Positions 15,918 through 25,356 of a stretch of 64,000 nucleotides of DNA are shown here, piece by piece. The notes beneath the pieces were generated by a model. It saw only the letters and a list, made by a program, of their open reading frames with translations, did not search any database and had not been told where the DNA came from. This DNA comes from Streptomyces canus. GTDB lineage: Bacteria > Actinomycetota > Actinomycetes > Streptomycetales > Streptomycetaceae. Positions within the stretch are counted from its first letter, which is position 1. The number at the start of each line of letters is the position of its first letter. A program made the position numbers and the translations under genes. Location of the stretch: NCBI RefSeq assembly GCF_001514145.1, contig NZ_KQ948661.1, forward strand, positions 372,001 through 436,000, given 5' to 3'.

Positions 15918-16841
15918 CTACTTCAGGGCGCCCGCCGTCAGCCCGGCCACCACCTGTCGCTGGAAGATGATGTAGGCCACGAGGACCGGGATCATCGCCA
16001 TCACCAGACCGGCGAACAGACCCGACCAGTCGCCCTTGTAGCCCTGGCTGGCCGCGAGTTGCACCAGCCCCTGGGTCAGCACCCGTTTGTCCGGGTCGGT
16101 GTTGAGGACCGTCGGCAGCATGTACTGGTTCCACTGACCCAGGAAGTTGAAGATCCCCACGCTGATCAGGCCGGGCTTGGCCATCGGCAGCATGATCTGG
16201 AAGAACGTCCTGGAGTGCGAGGCCCCGTCCACGAAGGCCGCTTCCGCCACCGAGGTCGGCAGCGTGCGGAAGAACGCGGTCAGGAAGAAGACCGTGAACG
16301 GCAGTGAGTAGGCGATGTAGACCAGGATCAGCCCGTGAATCGTGTTCAGCAGGCCCATGTTGTTCACGACGTAGAACAGCGGGACCAGCGCCAGCATGAT
16401 CGGGAAGCTCATGCCGCCGATGAACAGGAAGTAGATGAAACGGTTTCCCGGAAAATCGAACCGGGCCAGCACATACGCCGCCATGGAGCCGAGCACCAGA
16501 GTCCCGATGAGCGAACCCGCCACCACCAGAATGGTGTTGAGGAAGTAATCGCTCATGTTGGCATCGGTCCAGGCCCGCGACCAGTTGTCGAAGTGCAGCT
16601 TGTCCGGCAGTGCCCAGGGCGAGTTGAAGATGGCGCTGTCGTCCTTGAAAGACGTCATCACCGCCCACAGCAGCGGCATCACGACCATGAACGCCCACAG
16701 GATGAGCATGCCGTGCGAGAAGACGTTGAGGACGCCGCCCTCCTTCTTCTCCTTCCGGGGCGGGCCGCCTCGAGTGTCCGTCCTGGCGACGGGAGCACCG
16801 GACTCGGCCGGTACGGGGGCAGGGGTTTCGGTCGTCTTCAT
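15918..16841 (-). CDS. ngcG: sugar ABC transporter permease NgcG-like
   Basis: 307 aa, MalG/CUT1-type permease with six membrane helices after a basic, Pro-rich cytosolic N-terminus of about 38 aa. The coupling loop EAAFVDGASHSRTFFQIMLPMAKPGL fits the EAA consensus that docks the ATPase. No ATPase gene is in the operon; Streptomyces CUT1 importers share the distant MsiK ATPase, so this is normal. It starts 4 bases after the ngcF stop. With NgcF it forms the membrane channel. Substrate assignment (N-acetylglucosamine/chitobiose) rests on operon similarity to ngcEFG. Confidence 0.82.
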   Translation of the reverse strand: MKTTETPAPVPAESGAPVARTDTRGGPPRKEKKEGGVLNVFSHGMLILWAFMVVMPLLWAVMTSFKDDSAIFNSPWALPDKLHFDNWSRAWTDANMSDYFLNTILVVAGSLIGTLVLGSMAAYVLARFDFPGNRFIYFLFIGGMSFPIMLALVPLFYVVNNMGLLNTIHGLILVYIAYSLPFTVFFLTAFFRTLPTSVAEAAFVDGASHSRTFFQIMLPMAKPGLISVGIFNFLGQWNQYMLPTVLNTDPDKRVLTQGLVQLAASQGYKGDWSGLFAGLVMAMIPVLVAYIIFQRQVVAGLTAGALK

Positions 16842-16845
16842 CGGA

Positions 16846-17772
16846 TCAGTACTCCAGCCGCTCGCGCCGGCCCAGCCGCATCACCAGGGCGGCGAACGCC
16901 AGCGTGACGACGAGCAGGGCGACGCCGATGGTGGTGGCATAGGCGGCCTGTCCGTCACGGAACGCCTTCTGGTACACGTACAGGACCATGACGGTGGTCG
17001 AGTAGTCGGGGCCGCCGGGCCCGGTCGTCATGATCTGTACGACCGCGAACGACTCGGCTCCGAGGGCCAGGATGCCCATGTAGACCCAGCCTGACTGCAC
17101 GGTGTCCCACAGCAGCGGCAGGGTGATCCGGAAGAACGTGCTGGCCCGCCCCGCCCCGTCGAGCAGCGCGGCCTCGTACAGGTCCGCCGGGATGGAGGCC
17201 ATACCGGCGCTGAACAGGACCACGAAGAAGCCGACCGTGGACCACACGAGGACCGCCATCACGGCCCACAGGGCGAGGCTCGGGTCGCCCAGCCACAGGG
17301 GCTGGACGCTGCCGAGCCCGATTCCGCGCAGGATCGAGTTGATGGCACCGCTGTCCGGGTTGTACGCGAAGGCGAACAGCAGGGCGACGATCGCGATCGA
17401 GAGGACCTGCGGGAAGAAATACACGATCTTGTAGAAGGAGGAGCCCCGGACACCGGTGACGACCGGGCCTCCCCTTCTCTTCCGCCCGCCGACATTGATC
17501 ATGAAGGAGAAGAACAGCGCCAGGCTGATCGTCACCACCGGCAGCACGAGCGCGAAGATCAAGCTGTGCTGCAAGGACTTCCAGAAGATCGGGTCGTCCA
17601 GCATCCTCCGGTAGTTGTCCAGGCCGACCATCTTGAATTCGGGGCTCAGGCCGGTCCAGTCCGTGAACGAGTAGTAGATGGACTGGATGAACGGCCAGAC
17701 CACGAATAGCGCGTACAGTCCCAGGGGCAGCGCCAGAAACCCCACGATGAACCGGTACTTGCCGTGCTGCAT
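16846..17772 (-). CDS. ngcF: sugar ABC transporter permease NgcF-like
   Basis: 308 aa, MalF/CUT1-type permease with six helices. It begins MQHGKYRFIVGFLALPLGLYALFVVWPFIQSIYYSFTDWTG, the usual first helix and FTDW motif, and carries the EAA loop YEAALLDGAGRASTFFRITLPLLWDT. It pairs with NgcG. The ATG at 17772 has GGAG 5 bases upstream. It lies between ngcE (16 bp gap) and ngcG (4 bp gap), so the three are one transcript. Confidence 0.83.
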   Translation of the reverse strand: MQHGKYRFIVGFLALPLGLYALFVVWPFIQSIYYSFTDWTGLSPEFKMVGLDNYRRMLDDPIFWKSLQHSLIFALVLPVVTISLALFFSFMINVGGRKRRGGPVVTGVRGSSFYKIVYFFPQVLSIAIVALLFAFAYNPDSGAINSILRGIGLGSVQPLWLGDPSLALWAVMAVLVWSTVGFFVVLFSAGMASIPADLYEAALLDGAGRASTFFRITLPLLWDTVQSGWVYMGILALGAESFAVVQIMTTGPGGPDYSTTVMVLYVYQKAFRDGQAAYATTIGVALLVVTLAFAALVMRLGRRERLEY

Positions 17773-17788
17773 CGCCGCTCCGTTGCCG

Positions 17789-19249
17789 TTACTGGTGCTT
17801 GTAGTGCTTGATCGACGAGTCCTTCGCGGCCGCGTCGGCGTAGCCCTGGATCTTCTTGATGGCCTCCGCCGGGGTGAGCCGTCCGGCCATCATCTCGCCG
17901 AGTCCCGCCACACCGATCTGCTCCTTCTGCAGCTGGACGTACCAGTCCTGCAGACGCGGGTTCACCACGTTGTCGCCGGCCTTCTCCAGCGCGGCCACAC
18001 CGGACTTGAGGCCCGGGGTGAGGGTGATGCCGTCGGTGCCGCCGTTGTAGGCGGTCAGGGACTTGACCTTGGACGTGAAGTTCTTCGAGGACGCCTCGCT
18101 GAGCATGATGCGCAGCTGCTCCATGCCGCCCGCGGTGTTCTTCGCCTTGGCCGGGACGATGAAGGGCTCACCGCCGGAGGCCCAGATGGTGCCGAAGGGC
18201 ATCTTGTCGGAGGAGTCGATGCCGGTGGGCGCGGAGACCGCGAGGTCGAAGTCCTTGGGAATGACGTTGGCCGACTCGTTCTCCACCCAGGAGCCGTTCG
18301 GGATGAACAGCGCCTTGCCCTGGGCCCAGGCGGTCTGCGACTGGATGTGGTCGAGGCCGGGGGTGCCCTTGAGGACGTAGCCCTTCTTGTAGAGCTCGTA
18401 GTAGGCGTCGAAACACGCCTTGACCGCCGGGTTCTTCCAGGCGTTCGGCTCCAGGTTGTCGATGGCGTCGAGGACCTCGACACCGCCGACCTTGCCGATC
18501 ATCGGGTAGAGCGAGAAGGGGAGGTAGTACGGGTACTTGCCCGCGTACGTCCAGCCCGCCATGCCCTTCTTCTTGGCCTTCTCGCACACCGCGAGCATCT
18601 GGTCCCAGGTCTCCGGGTACTGCTCGTCGAGCGAGTCGAGGGCCTTCTGGGAGTACCAGACGCCGTAGACCGTGTAGGCGTAGTACATGATCCACACCGG
18701 GTCGCCGTCGAACTGGCCCATCTCGACGATGCCGGGGCGCAGGGTGTCGCGGACCTTCTTGTTCGGGTCGTCGTAGGACGGGGCGTCCAGGAGCGGGGTG
18801 AGGTCGGCGAGCTGGCTCTTGCCGACCAGGACGCCCATGTCCATCTGCTCGGCGCCGGAGTTGTCGATGAGGTCCGGCGGGGTGCCCTGGTTGAAGCGGG
18901 GCTGGAGCGTGGACTGAATTTTCTGGGTGGCGGAGAATTTCACCTTGGCCTTGGGAAAGTTCGTCTCGTAGATCTTCACGGCGTCCTCGGCGTACTCCTT
19001 GCCGAAGCCGCCGTCGAACAGGACGAACTCCATCTGGGCGGTGTCGTTGACGCCCAGGGGGTTCTTCGCGGTCTTCTTGCCCGCCTTGGCCTTGTCGCCG
19101 CTGTCATCGCCGCCGCTGCTGGCGCAGGCGGACAGAAAACTCATCGTCGGGACGGAGATCAGACCGAGTGCGGCCGATCGCTTGATCAGATCGCGGCGGC
19201 CTACACCCGCGCTGCCGTTGTTGCTGTTCTCGGCGGAAGTGGATCCCAT
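17789..19249 (-). CDS. ngcE: N-acetylglucosamine/chitobiose-type binding lipoprotein NgcE-like
   Basis: 486 aa. The N-terminus has both a twin-arginine motif (GRRDLIKRSAALGLISVP) and a lipobox (LSAC), so it is probably exported folded by Tat and lipidated. The rest is a long extracellular solute-binding protein family 1 domain. The C-terminal motif AGRLTPAEAIKKIQGYADAAAKD is characteristic of NgcE-type proteins. ATG 19249 is chosen over TTG 19255 because GAGG is 8 bases from it. It would capture GlcNAc or chito-oligosaccharides from chitin. A promoter with a DasR-like operator lies upstream (19350-19382), matching that role. Confidence 0.85.
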   Translation of the reverse strand: MGSTSAENSNNGSAGVGRRDLIKRSAALGLISVPTMSFLSACASSGGDDSGDKAKAGKKTAKNPLGVNDTAQMEFVLFDGGFGKEYAEDAVKIYETNFPKAKVKFSATQKIQSTLQPRFNQGTPPDLIDNSGAEQMDMGVLVGKSQLADLTPLLDAPSYDDPNKKVRDTLRPGIVEMGQFDGDPVWIMYYAYTVYGVWYSQKALDSLDEQYPETWDQMLAVCEKAKKKGMAGWTYAGKYPYYLPFSLYPMIGKVGGVEVLDAIDNLEPNAWKNPAVKACFDAYYELYKKGYVLKGTPGLDHIQSQTAWAQGKALFIPNGSWVENESANVIPKDFDLAVSAPTGIDSSDKMPFGTIWASGGEPFIVPAKAKNTAGGMEQLRIMLSEASSKNFTSKVKSLTAYNGGTDGITLTPGLKSGVAALEKAGDNVVNPRLQDWYVQLQKEQIGVAGLGEMMAGRLTPAEAIKKIQGYADAAAKDSSIKHYKHQ

Positions 19250-19349
19250 GCTCAAGTCCTCGCCTTCTCCAGGACTCAGGCGGTGAACCGGATCCTCCCC
19301 GGCACCGCGGTCAGGTCAAGCAGGTTCGTACAAGAGGGGTGAATCGCCG

Positions 19350-19382
19350 ACAGGTATAGTCCACTTCCGGTCGGCCAAGCAA
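19350..19382 (-). promoter_or_regulatory. ngcE promoter with DasR-like (dre) site over the -10 box
   Basis: On the minus strand TTGCTT (19382-19377), an 18-base spacer and TATACC (19358-19353) form a plausible promoter. AGTGGACTATACCTGT (19365-19350, minus strand) matches 12 of 16 positions of the DasR consensus AGTGGTCTAGACCACT and overlaps the -10 box, where a repressor would act. DasR is the GntR-family GlcNAc regulator of Streptomyces. No binding data are available here. Confidence 0.5.
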
Positions 19383-19554
19383 GATCGAACGCAATGTTGG
19401 CCATGGGTGTTCTCTAGTTGAGACCTCGCGGAAATATGAGCGCCCTGTGCGAAGCTTGCCGGAAAAATCCGCGACATACGCCCCGAATGCCACACCCAAC
19501 CCCCTTGACATCACTGTCCACTTGGGCCACTACTGATCCTTGCACGGATTGTGT

Positions 19555-19566
19555 GACAACGTTGTC
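19555..19566. promoter_or_regulatory. LacI-type operator GACAACGTTGTC upstream of the first GH92 gene
   Basis: A perfect 12-bp palindrome with the central CG typical of LacI/GalR operators, 28 bp before the GH92 ATG. A TTGACA box lies at 19505-19510, with a looser half-match GACATCACTGTC at 19507-19518. The same palindrome recurs upstream of the second GH92 gene (38158-38169). Confidence 0.65.
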
Positions 19567-19594
19567 CATCCTTGTGCAGGGAGGGTACTCGCCG

Positions 19595-22500
19595 ATGACT
19601 CGGTACAGAACTCGGCTCAGACGTAGTACGGCGGTCGTGATCACGGCCGCCTTTTGCGTGACCGTGGGCTCGCAGGGCGCGGCGGTCGCCCTGCCCGAGG
19701 CCCCGGCCCCGGCGGACCGGGGGTTCACCTCCTCCTTCGAGGCCGGAGAACCGGCACCCGACTGGACCAGCAGCGTCGACGGCGACCGCGCTTCCGGCGT
19801 CGACGGCGGTTACAGCACCGGCATCCCGGGCAATGTCACCGACCAGGTCACGGACGTCCGGGCGAGCGCCGAGAACACCGGTGGCGGCGAGGTGAAGGAG
19901 AACCTGGTCGACGGCGAGCCCGGCACCAAGTGGCTGGCCTTCGAGTCCACCGGCTGGGCCGAGTTAGACCTGGCCAAGCCGCTCAAGGTGGTCACGTACG
20001 CGCTGACCTCGGCCAACGACTTCGCCGAGCGTGATCCCCGGGACTGGACGCTGAAGGGCTCGACGGACGGCAAGGACTGGAAGATCCTCGACACCCGCTC
20101 CGGAGAATCGTTCGACGAACGGTTCCGGACAAAGTCGTACGACATCGCGGATCCGGCCGAATACCAGCACTTCCGGCTCGAGATCACGAAGAACAACGGC
20201 GCCTCCGGCATCCTCCAGCTGGCCGATGTGCAGCTGTCCACCGGCGGCGGCGAGGGGCCGGTGCCGCCGGACATGCTCTCGCTGGTCGACCGCGGTCCGA
20301 GCGGATCGCCCACCGCGAAGGCGGGCGCCGGATTCACCGGAAAGAGAGCCCTGCGTTACGCCGGACGGCACATCGCGGACGGGCGGGCCTACTCGTCCAA
20401 CAAGGTCTTCGACGTGGACGTGGCGGTCGATCCGCTGACCCGGCTGTCGTACCGGATCTTCCCGTCGATGGCGGACGGCGACCGGGACTACGACGCGACG
20501 AACGTCTCGGTGGACCTGGCCTTCACCGACGGCACCTTCCTGAGCGACCTCGGGGCGCGTGACCAGCACGGATTCGCGCTGTCACCCCAGGGGCAGGGCG
20601 CCGCCAAGGTGCTCTACGTCAACCAGTGGAACAACGTGGTCTCGCGGATCGGGACGGTCGCGGCCGGGAAGACCGTCGACCGGATCCTCGTCGCGTACGA
20701 CTCCCCGAGCGGGCCGGCGAAGTTCCGGGGCTGGCTGGACGACGTGACGCTGGAGCGGGCCGCGCCGGAGAAGCCGAAGGCGCATCTGTCGGACTACGCG
20801 CTCACCACCCGTGGCACCAACTCCAGCGGCGGCTTCTCGCGCGGCAACGACTTCCCGGCGACGGCGGTGCCGCACGGCTTCAACTTCTGGACGCCGGTGA
20901 CCAACGCGTCCTCGCTGAGCTGGCTCTATGACTACGCCCGCGCGAACAATGCGGACAATCTGCCGACGGTCCAGGCGTTCAGCGCGAGCCATGAGCCGAG
21001 TCCGTGGATGGGCGACCGGCAGACCTTCCAGGTGATGCCGTCGGCCGCCTCGGGCACTCCGGACACCGGCCGTGAGGCGCGGGAACTGGCGTTCCGGCAC
21101 GAGAACGAGACCGCGCGGCCGTACTACTACGGGGTGCGGTTCGAGAACGGGCTGAAGGCGGAGATGACGCCGACCGACCATGCGGCGGCCCTGCGCTTCA
21201 CCTACCCGGGCGACGACGCGAGCGTGCTCTTCGACAACGTGACGGACCAGGCGGGGCTGACGCTCGACAAGGACGCCGGGGTGATCACGGGGTACTCGGA
21301 CGTGAAGTCCGGCCTGTCCACCGGGGCGACCCGGCTCTTCGTGTACGGCGTCTTCGACAAGCCGGTGAAGGACGGTTCCGCCGCCGGGGTGAAGGGCTAT
21401 CTGCGCTTCGACGCCGGCGCGGACCGGACGGTCACGCTGCGGCTCGCGACCTCGCTCATCAGCCTCGACCAGGCGAAGGACAACCTGCGCCAGGAGATCC
21501 CGGACGGCACGTCCTTCGAGACGGTCCGGGACCGGGCCCAGCGGCAGTGGGACCGGCTGCTCGGCAAGGTCGAGGTGGAGGGTGCCACGCAGGACCAGCT
21601 GACCACGCTGTACTCCAGCCTGTACCGGCTGTACCTGTACCCCAACTCGGGCTTCGAGAAGGTCGGTTCGACATACCAGTACGCCTCGCCCTTCTCCCCG
21701 ATGCCGGGCCCCGACACCCCGACGCACACCGGGGCGAAGATCGTGGACGGCAAGGTGTACGTCAACAACGGCTTCTGGGACACCTATCGGACGACGTGGC
21801 CGGCGTACTCGCTCCTGACGCCGTCTCAGGCCGGTGAGATGGTCGACGGGTTCGTCCAGCAGTACAAGGACGGCGGCTGGACCTCACGCTGGTCCTCCCC
21901 CGGGTACGCGGACCTGATGACCGGCACCTCGTCGGACGTGGCCTTCGCGGACGCGTACGTCAAGGGCGTCGGCTTCGACGCGAAGTCGGCGTACGACGCG
22001 GCCCTGAAGAACGCGACCGTCGTGCCGCCGTCGTCCGGCGTGGGCCGCAAGGGCATGGAGACCTCGCCCTTCCTCGGCTACACCAGCACCGACACCCACG
22101 AGGGCCTGTCCTGGGCGCTGGAGGGCTACCTCAACGACTACGGCATCGCGCGGATGGGACAGGCGCTCTACGCCAAGACCGGCGAGAAGCGCTACAAGGA
22201 GGAGTCGGAGTACTTCCTCAACCGGGCCCGCGACTATGTGAACCTCTTCGACTCGAAGGCGGGCTTCTTCCAGGGCCGGGACGCCGACGGCAAATGGCGT
22301 GTGGAGTCGTCGAGTTACGACCCGCGTGTGTGGGGCTACGACTACACCGAGACCAACGGCTGGGGTTACGCCTTCACCGCCCCGCAGGACAGCCGGGGTC
22401 TCGCCAACCTGTACGGCGGCCGCTCCGGGCTCGCGGAGAAGCTGGACGAGTACTTCGCGACGCACGAGACGGCCTCGCCTGACTTCGTCGGCTCCTACAG

Positions 22501-23386
22501 CGGGGTCATCCACGAGATGACGGAGGCGCGGGACGTCCGGATGGGCATGTACGGGCACTCCAACCAGGTCGCCCACCACGTCAACTACATGTACGACGCG
22601 GCCGGTCAGCCGTGGAAGACGCAGCACAACGTCCGTGAGGTGCTGTCCCGCTTGTACGTCGGCAGCGAGATCGGTCAGGGCTACCACGGTGACGAGGACA
22701 ACGGCGAGCAGTCGGCCTGGTATCTGTTCTCGGCGCTGGGCTTCTACCCCCTCGTGATGGGCAGCGGCGAATACGCGGTCGGCTCACCGCTGTTCACCAA
22801 GGCGACGGTCCATCTGGAGAACGGTCGGGACCTGGTGGTCAGGGCGCCCGAGAACAGCGCACGGAACGTATACGTGCAGGGGCTGAAGGTCAACGGCCAC
22901 ACGTGGAAGTCGACTTCACTGCCCCACTCCCTGCTGGCCCGCGGTGGTGTCCTGGACTTCGACATGGGGCCCCGTCCGTCGAAGTGGGGCACGGGGAAGA
23001 ACGCGGCTCCGGTGTCGATCACCCAGGACGACGAGGTGCCCACGCCGCGTGCGGACGTGCTCGTCGGTGACGGGGCGCTGTTCGACAACACCTCGGCGAC
23101 GGACGCGGCCGTGACCTCGGTGGATCTGCCGGTGTCCCAGCAGGTCAAGGGCGTCCAGTACACGGTGACGTCGGCCTCGGACCACACGAAGGCGCCGAGC
23201 GGCTGGACCCTGCAGGGCTCGGACGACGGGACCAGGTGGAAGACCCTGGACCGGCGGTCCGCGGAGTCCTTCGCATGGGACCGGCAGACACGGGCGTTCA
23301 CCGTGAGGTCTCCGGGTACGTACGGGAAGTACCGTCTGGTGCTCGACGGCGAGGCGGTGGTGGCGGAAGTCGAACTGCTCGCCTGA
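19595..23386 (+). CDS. secreted GH92 alpha-mannosidase with two F5/8-type (CBM32-like) domains
   Basis: 1263 aa. A Sec signal peptide (MTRYRTRLRRSTAVVITAAFCVTVGSQGAAVA) is followed by an N-terminal discoidin-like domain (about 85-215; ENLVDGEPGTKWLAF, DWTLKGSTDGKDWKILDTR), a beta-sandwich, the GH92 catalytic region (LSDYALTTRGTNSSGGFSRGNDFPATAVPHGFNFWTPVTN onward, about 395-1130) and a second discoidin-like domain at the end (GWTLQGSDDGTRWKTLDRRS). Catalytic candidates are Glu919 in YTETNGWGY and the acidic cluster GDEDNGEQSAWY (1032-1042). GH92 enzymes are calcium-dependent exo-alpha-mannosidases acting on N-glycans and mannans. The ATG at 19595 follows GGGAGGG. The GH67 gene starts 20 bases after it. 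Confidence 0.92.
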   Translation: MTRYRTRLRRSTAVVITAAFCVTVGSQGAAVALPEAPAPADRGFTSSFEAGEPAPDWTSSVDGDRASGVDGGYSTGIPGNVTDQVTDVRASAENTGGGEVKENLVDGEPGTKWLAFESTGWAELDLAKPLKVVTYALTSANDFAERDPRDWTLKGSTDGKDWKILDTRSGESFDERFRTKSYDIADPAEYQHFRLEITKNNGASGILQLADVQLSTGGGEGPVPPDMLSLVDRGPSGSPTAKAGAGFTGKRALRYAGRHIADGRAYSSNKVFDVDVAVDPLTRLSYRIFPSMADGDRDYDATNVSVDLAFTDGTFLSDLGARDQHGFALSPQGQGAAKVLYVNQWNNVVSRIGTVAAGKTVDRILVAYDSPSGPAKFRGWLDDVTLERAAPEKPKAHLSDYALTTRGTNSSGGFSRGNDFPATAVPHGFNFWTPVTNASSLSWLYDYARANNADNLPTVQAFSASHEPSPWMGDRQTFQVMPSAASGTPDTGREARELAFRHENETARPYYYGVRFENGLKAEMTPTDHAAALRFTYPGDDASVLFDNVTDQAGLTLDKDAGVITGYSDVKSGLSTGATRLFVYGVFDKPVKDGSAAGVKGYLRFDAGADRTVTLRLATSLISLDQAKDNLRQEIPDGTSFETVRDRAQRQWDRLLGKVEVEGATQDQLTTLYSSLYRLYLYPNSGFEKVGSTYQYASPFSPMPGPDTPTHTGAKIVDGKVYVNNGFWDTYRTTWPAYSLLTPSQAGEMVDGFVQQYKDGGWTSRWSSPGYADLMTGTSSDVAFADAYVKGVGFDAKSAYDAALKNATVVPPSSGVGRKGMETSPFLGYTSTDTHEGLSWALEGYLNDYGIARMGQALYAKTGEKRYKEESEYFLNRARDYVNLFDSKAGFFQGRDADGKWRVESSSYDPRVWGYDYTETNGWGYAFTAPQDSRGLANLYGGRSGLAEKLDEYFATHETASPDFVGSYSGVIHEMTEARDVRMGMYGHSNQVAHHVNYMYDAAGQPWKTQHNVREVLSRLYVGSEIGQGYHGDEDNGEQSAWYLFSALGFYPLVMGSGEYAVGSPLFTKATVHLENGRDLVVRAPENSARNVYVQGLKVNGHTWKSTSLPHSLLARGGVLDFDMGPRPSKWGTGKNAAPVSITQDDEVPTPRADVLVGDGALFDNTSATDAAVTSVDLPVSQQVKGVQYTVTSASDHTKAPSGWTLQGSDDGTRWKTLDRRSAESFAWDRQTRAFTVRSPGTYGKYRLVLDGEAVVAEVELLA

Positions 23387-23406
23387 GCAGCAGCGTTGGG
23401 GGTCTC

Positions 23407-25356
23407 ATGCAGGGTGTCGATCCGGCCTGGCTGCCGGACGTGGCGTTCCGGCCGATCGGCATCCGGCGGACCCTGATCCGTGGCTCGGGTCCGCTGGTGG
23501 ACACGGTGCACGGGGAGGTGGCGGGGGCCTGCGAGCGGTTCGGAGGGAGCGTCTCGCGCGAATCCGGGTCGTACGACCTGGTGTTGGAGCTGGACGGTGA
23601 CGACGGCTCCGAGGGGTTCGTGTACGGGCGGGGTGACGGGTGTACGACCGTCACCGCGTCCGGCGCGCGCGGGCTGCTGTACGGGTTCTTCCATGTCGTA
23701 CGGCTCGGTGAGACGGCGTTCCTCGACGACGCCCGCCGCGCTTCGTATCAGCCCGAGTCGGCGCTGCGGATGCTCGATCACTGGGACAACGTGGCCGTGC
23801 ATCCGGTCATGGGACAGGTGGAGCGCGGGTACGCGGGCGGGTCACTGTTCTGGGAGGACGGGCGGGCGCGCGGGGATCTGGAGCGGGTGCGGGCCTACGG
23901 CAGGCTGCTGGCGGCCTGCGGGATCAACGCCGTGGCCGTCAACAACGTCAACGTGCACGCGACCGAGGCACGCCTGCTGACCGACCGGATCGGTGAAGTG
24001 GCGGACATCGCGGGCGCGTTGCGGCCGTACGGCATCCGGACGCATCTGTCGGTCACCTTCGCCGCGCCGGTCGTACTCGGCGGGCTGGCGAGCGCGGATC
24101 CGCTGGACGAGTCGGTACGGGCGTGGTGGGCCGAGGCGACCGCCCGGGTGTACACGGCGATCCCCGACTTCGGCGGGTTCGTGGTGAAGGCCGACTCCGA
24201 GGGACAGCCGGGTCCGTTCGCGTACGGGCGCAGTCACGCGGACGGCGCGAACATGCTCGCCGCCGCGCTCGCGCCGCACGGCGGTTCGGTCCACTGGCGG
24301 GCCTTCGTCTACAACCACCACCAGGACTGGCGGAACCGCTCGACGGACCGGGCACGGGCCGCGTACGACCATTTCGTGCCGCTGGACGGGGAGTTCGCCG
24401 ACAACGCCGTCCTCCAGGTCAAGCACGGGCCGATGGACTTCCAGGTGCGGGAGCCGGTCTCCCCGCTGATCGGGGCGATGCCCGGCACCCGGCTGGCCGT
24501 GGAGCTGCAGGCGACGCAGGAGTACACCGGGCAGCAGCGGCATGTGTGCTGGCTGGGGCCGATGTGGAGCGAGGTGCTGCGGTTCGGGACCGACGGGGAG
24601 TCCTCGGTGGGCGCGTCGGCGCGCGGCGGGCTCGTCGCCGTGGCGAACGTCGGGGACGACCCGTTCTGGACGGGTCATCCGCTGGCTCAGGCGAACCTGT
24701 ACACCTTCGGCCGGCTCGCGTGGGATCCGAACGCCGACCCGCATCACGTCCTCGACGAGTGGATCCGGCTCACCTTCGGTCCCGGTCCCGGGCCCGGGCT
24801 CGCGGCGGGGCTGCGCTCGATTCTGGACGGCTCGTGGCGGACGTACGAGAAGTACACCGCTCCCCTCGGTGTGGGGTTCATGGTCCAGCCGGGGCACCAC
24901 TACGGGCCGAGTGTCGACGGCTACGAGTACAGCCCCTGGGGCACCTATCACTTCGCCGACCGCGACGGCGTCGGTGTCGACCGGAGCGTGGCGACCGGGA
25001 CCGGCTACGCGGGGCAGTACGCGAAGCCCTGGGCCGACGTGTACGAATCGCCTCTCTCGTGCCCCGACGAGCTGTTGCTGTTCTTCCACCACGTGTCGTA
25101 TGGGCACATGCTGCACAGCGGCAAGACGGTGATCCAGCACATCTACGACACGCACTTCGAAGGCGTGGCGGAGGTCGAGGCGGCCCGGGAGCGGTGGGCC
25201 TCGCTGGTGGACCTCGTGGAGCCGGCGCGCCACGCACGGGTGGCGGAGCGGTTCGAGGAGCAGCTCCGCAGCGCCCGCGAGTGGCGCGATCAGGTCAACA
25301 GCTACTTCTTCCGGAAGTCGGGAGTGGCGGACGAGCGGGGGCGGACGATCTACTGA
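23407..25356 (+). CDS. GH67 alpha-glucuronidase
   Basis: 649 aa, no signal peptide, so intracellular; close to full family length. It removes 4-O-methyl-glucuronic acid from the non-reducing end of aldouronic acids taken up from glucuronoxylan. Signature blocks are WDNVAVHPVMGQVERGYAGGS, VVKADSEGQPGP (general acid Glu265), LQVKHGPMDFQVREP (Asp344) and ELQATQEYTGQQ (Glu372). The spacings 79 and 28 equal those of the catalytic E285/D364/E392 of the Geobacillus enzyme. The ATG at 23407 lies 20 bp after the GH92 stop with only a weak GGGG ribosome site, so it is probably co-transcribed with it. Its last 7 bases overlap the end of the opposing GH42 gene. Confidence 0.93.
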   Translation: MQGVDPAWLPDVAFRPIGIRRTLIRGSGPLVDTVHGEVAGACERFGGSVSRESGSYDLVLELDGDDGSEGFVYGRGDGCTTVTASGARGLLYGFFHVVRLGETAFLDDARRASYQPESALRMLDHWDNVAVHPVMGQVERGYAGGSLFWEDGRARGDLERVRAYGRLLAACGINAVAVNNVNVHATEARLLTDRIGEVADIAGALRPYGIRTHLSVTFAAPVVLGGLASADPLDESVRAWWAEATARVYTAIPDFGGFVVKADSEGQPGPFAYGRSHADGANMLAAALAPHGGSVHWRAFVYNHHQDWRNRSTDRARAAYDHFVPLDGEFADNAVLQVKHGPMDFQVREPVSPLIGAMPGTRLAVELQATQEYTGQQRHVCWLGPMWSEVLRFGTDGESSVGASARGGLVAVANVGDDPFWTGHPLAQANLYTFGRLAWDPNADPHHVLDEWIRLTFGPGPGPGLAAGLRSILDGSWRTYEKYTAPLGVGFMVQPGHHYGPSVDGYEYSPWGTYHFADRDGVGVDRSVATGTGYAGQYAKPWADVYESPLSCPDELLLFFHHVSYGHMLHSGKTVIQHIYDTHFEGVAEVEAARERWASLVDLVEPARHARVAERFEEQLRSAREWRDQVNSYFFRKSGVADERGRTIY

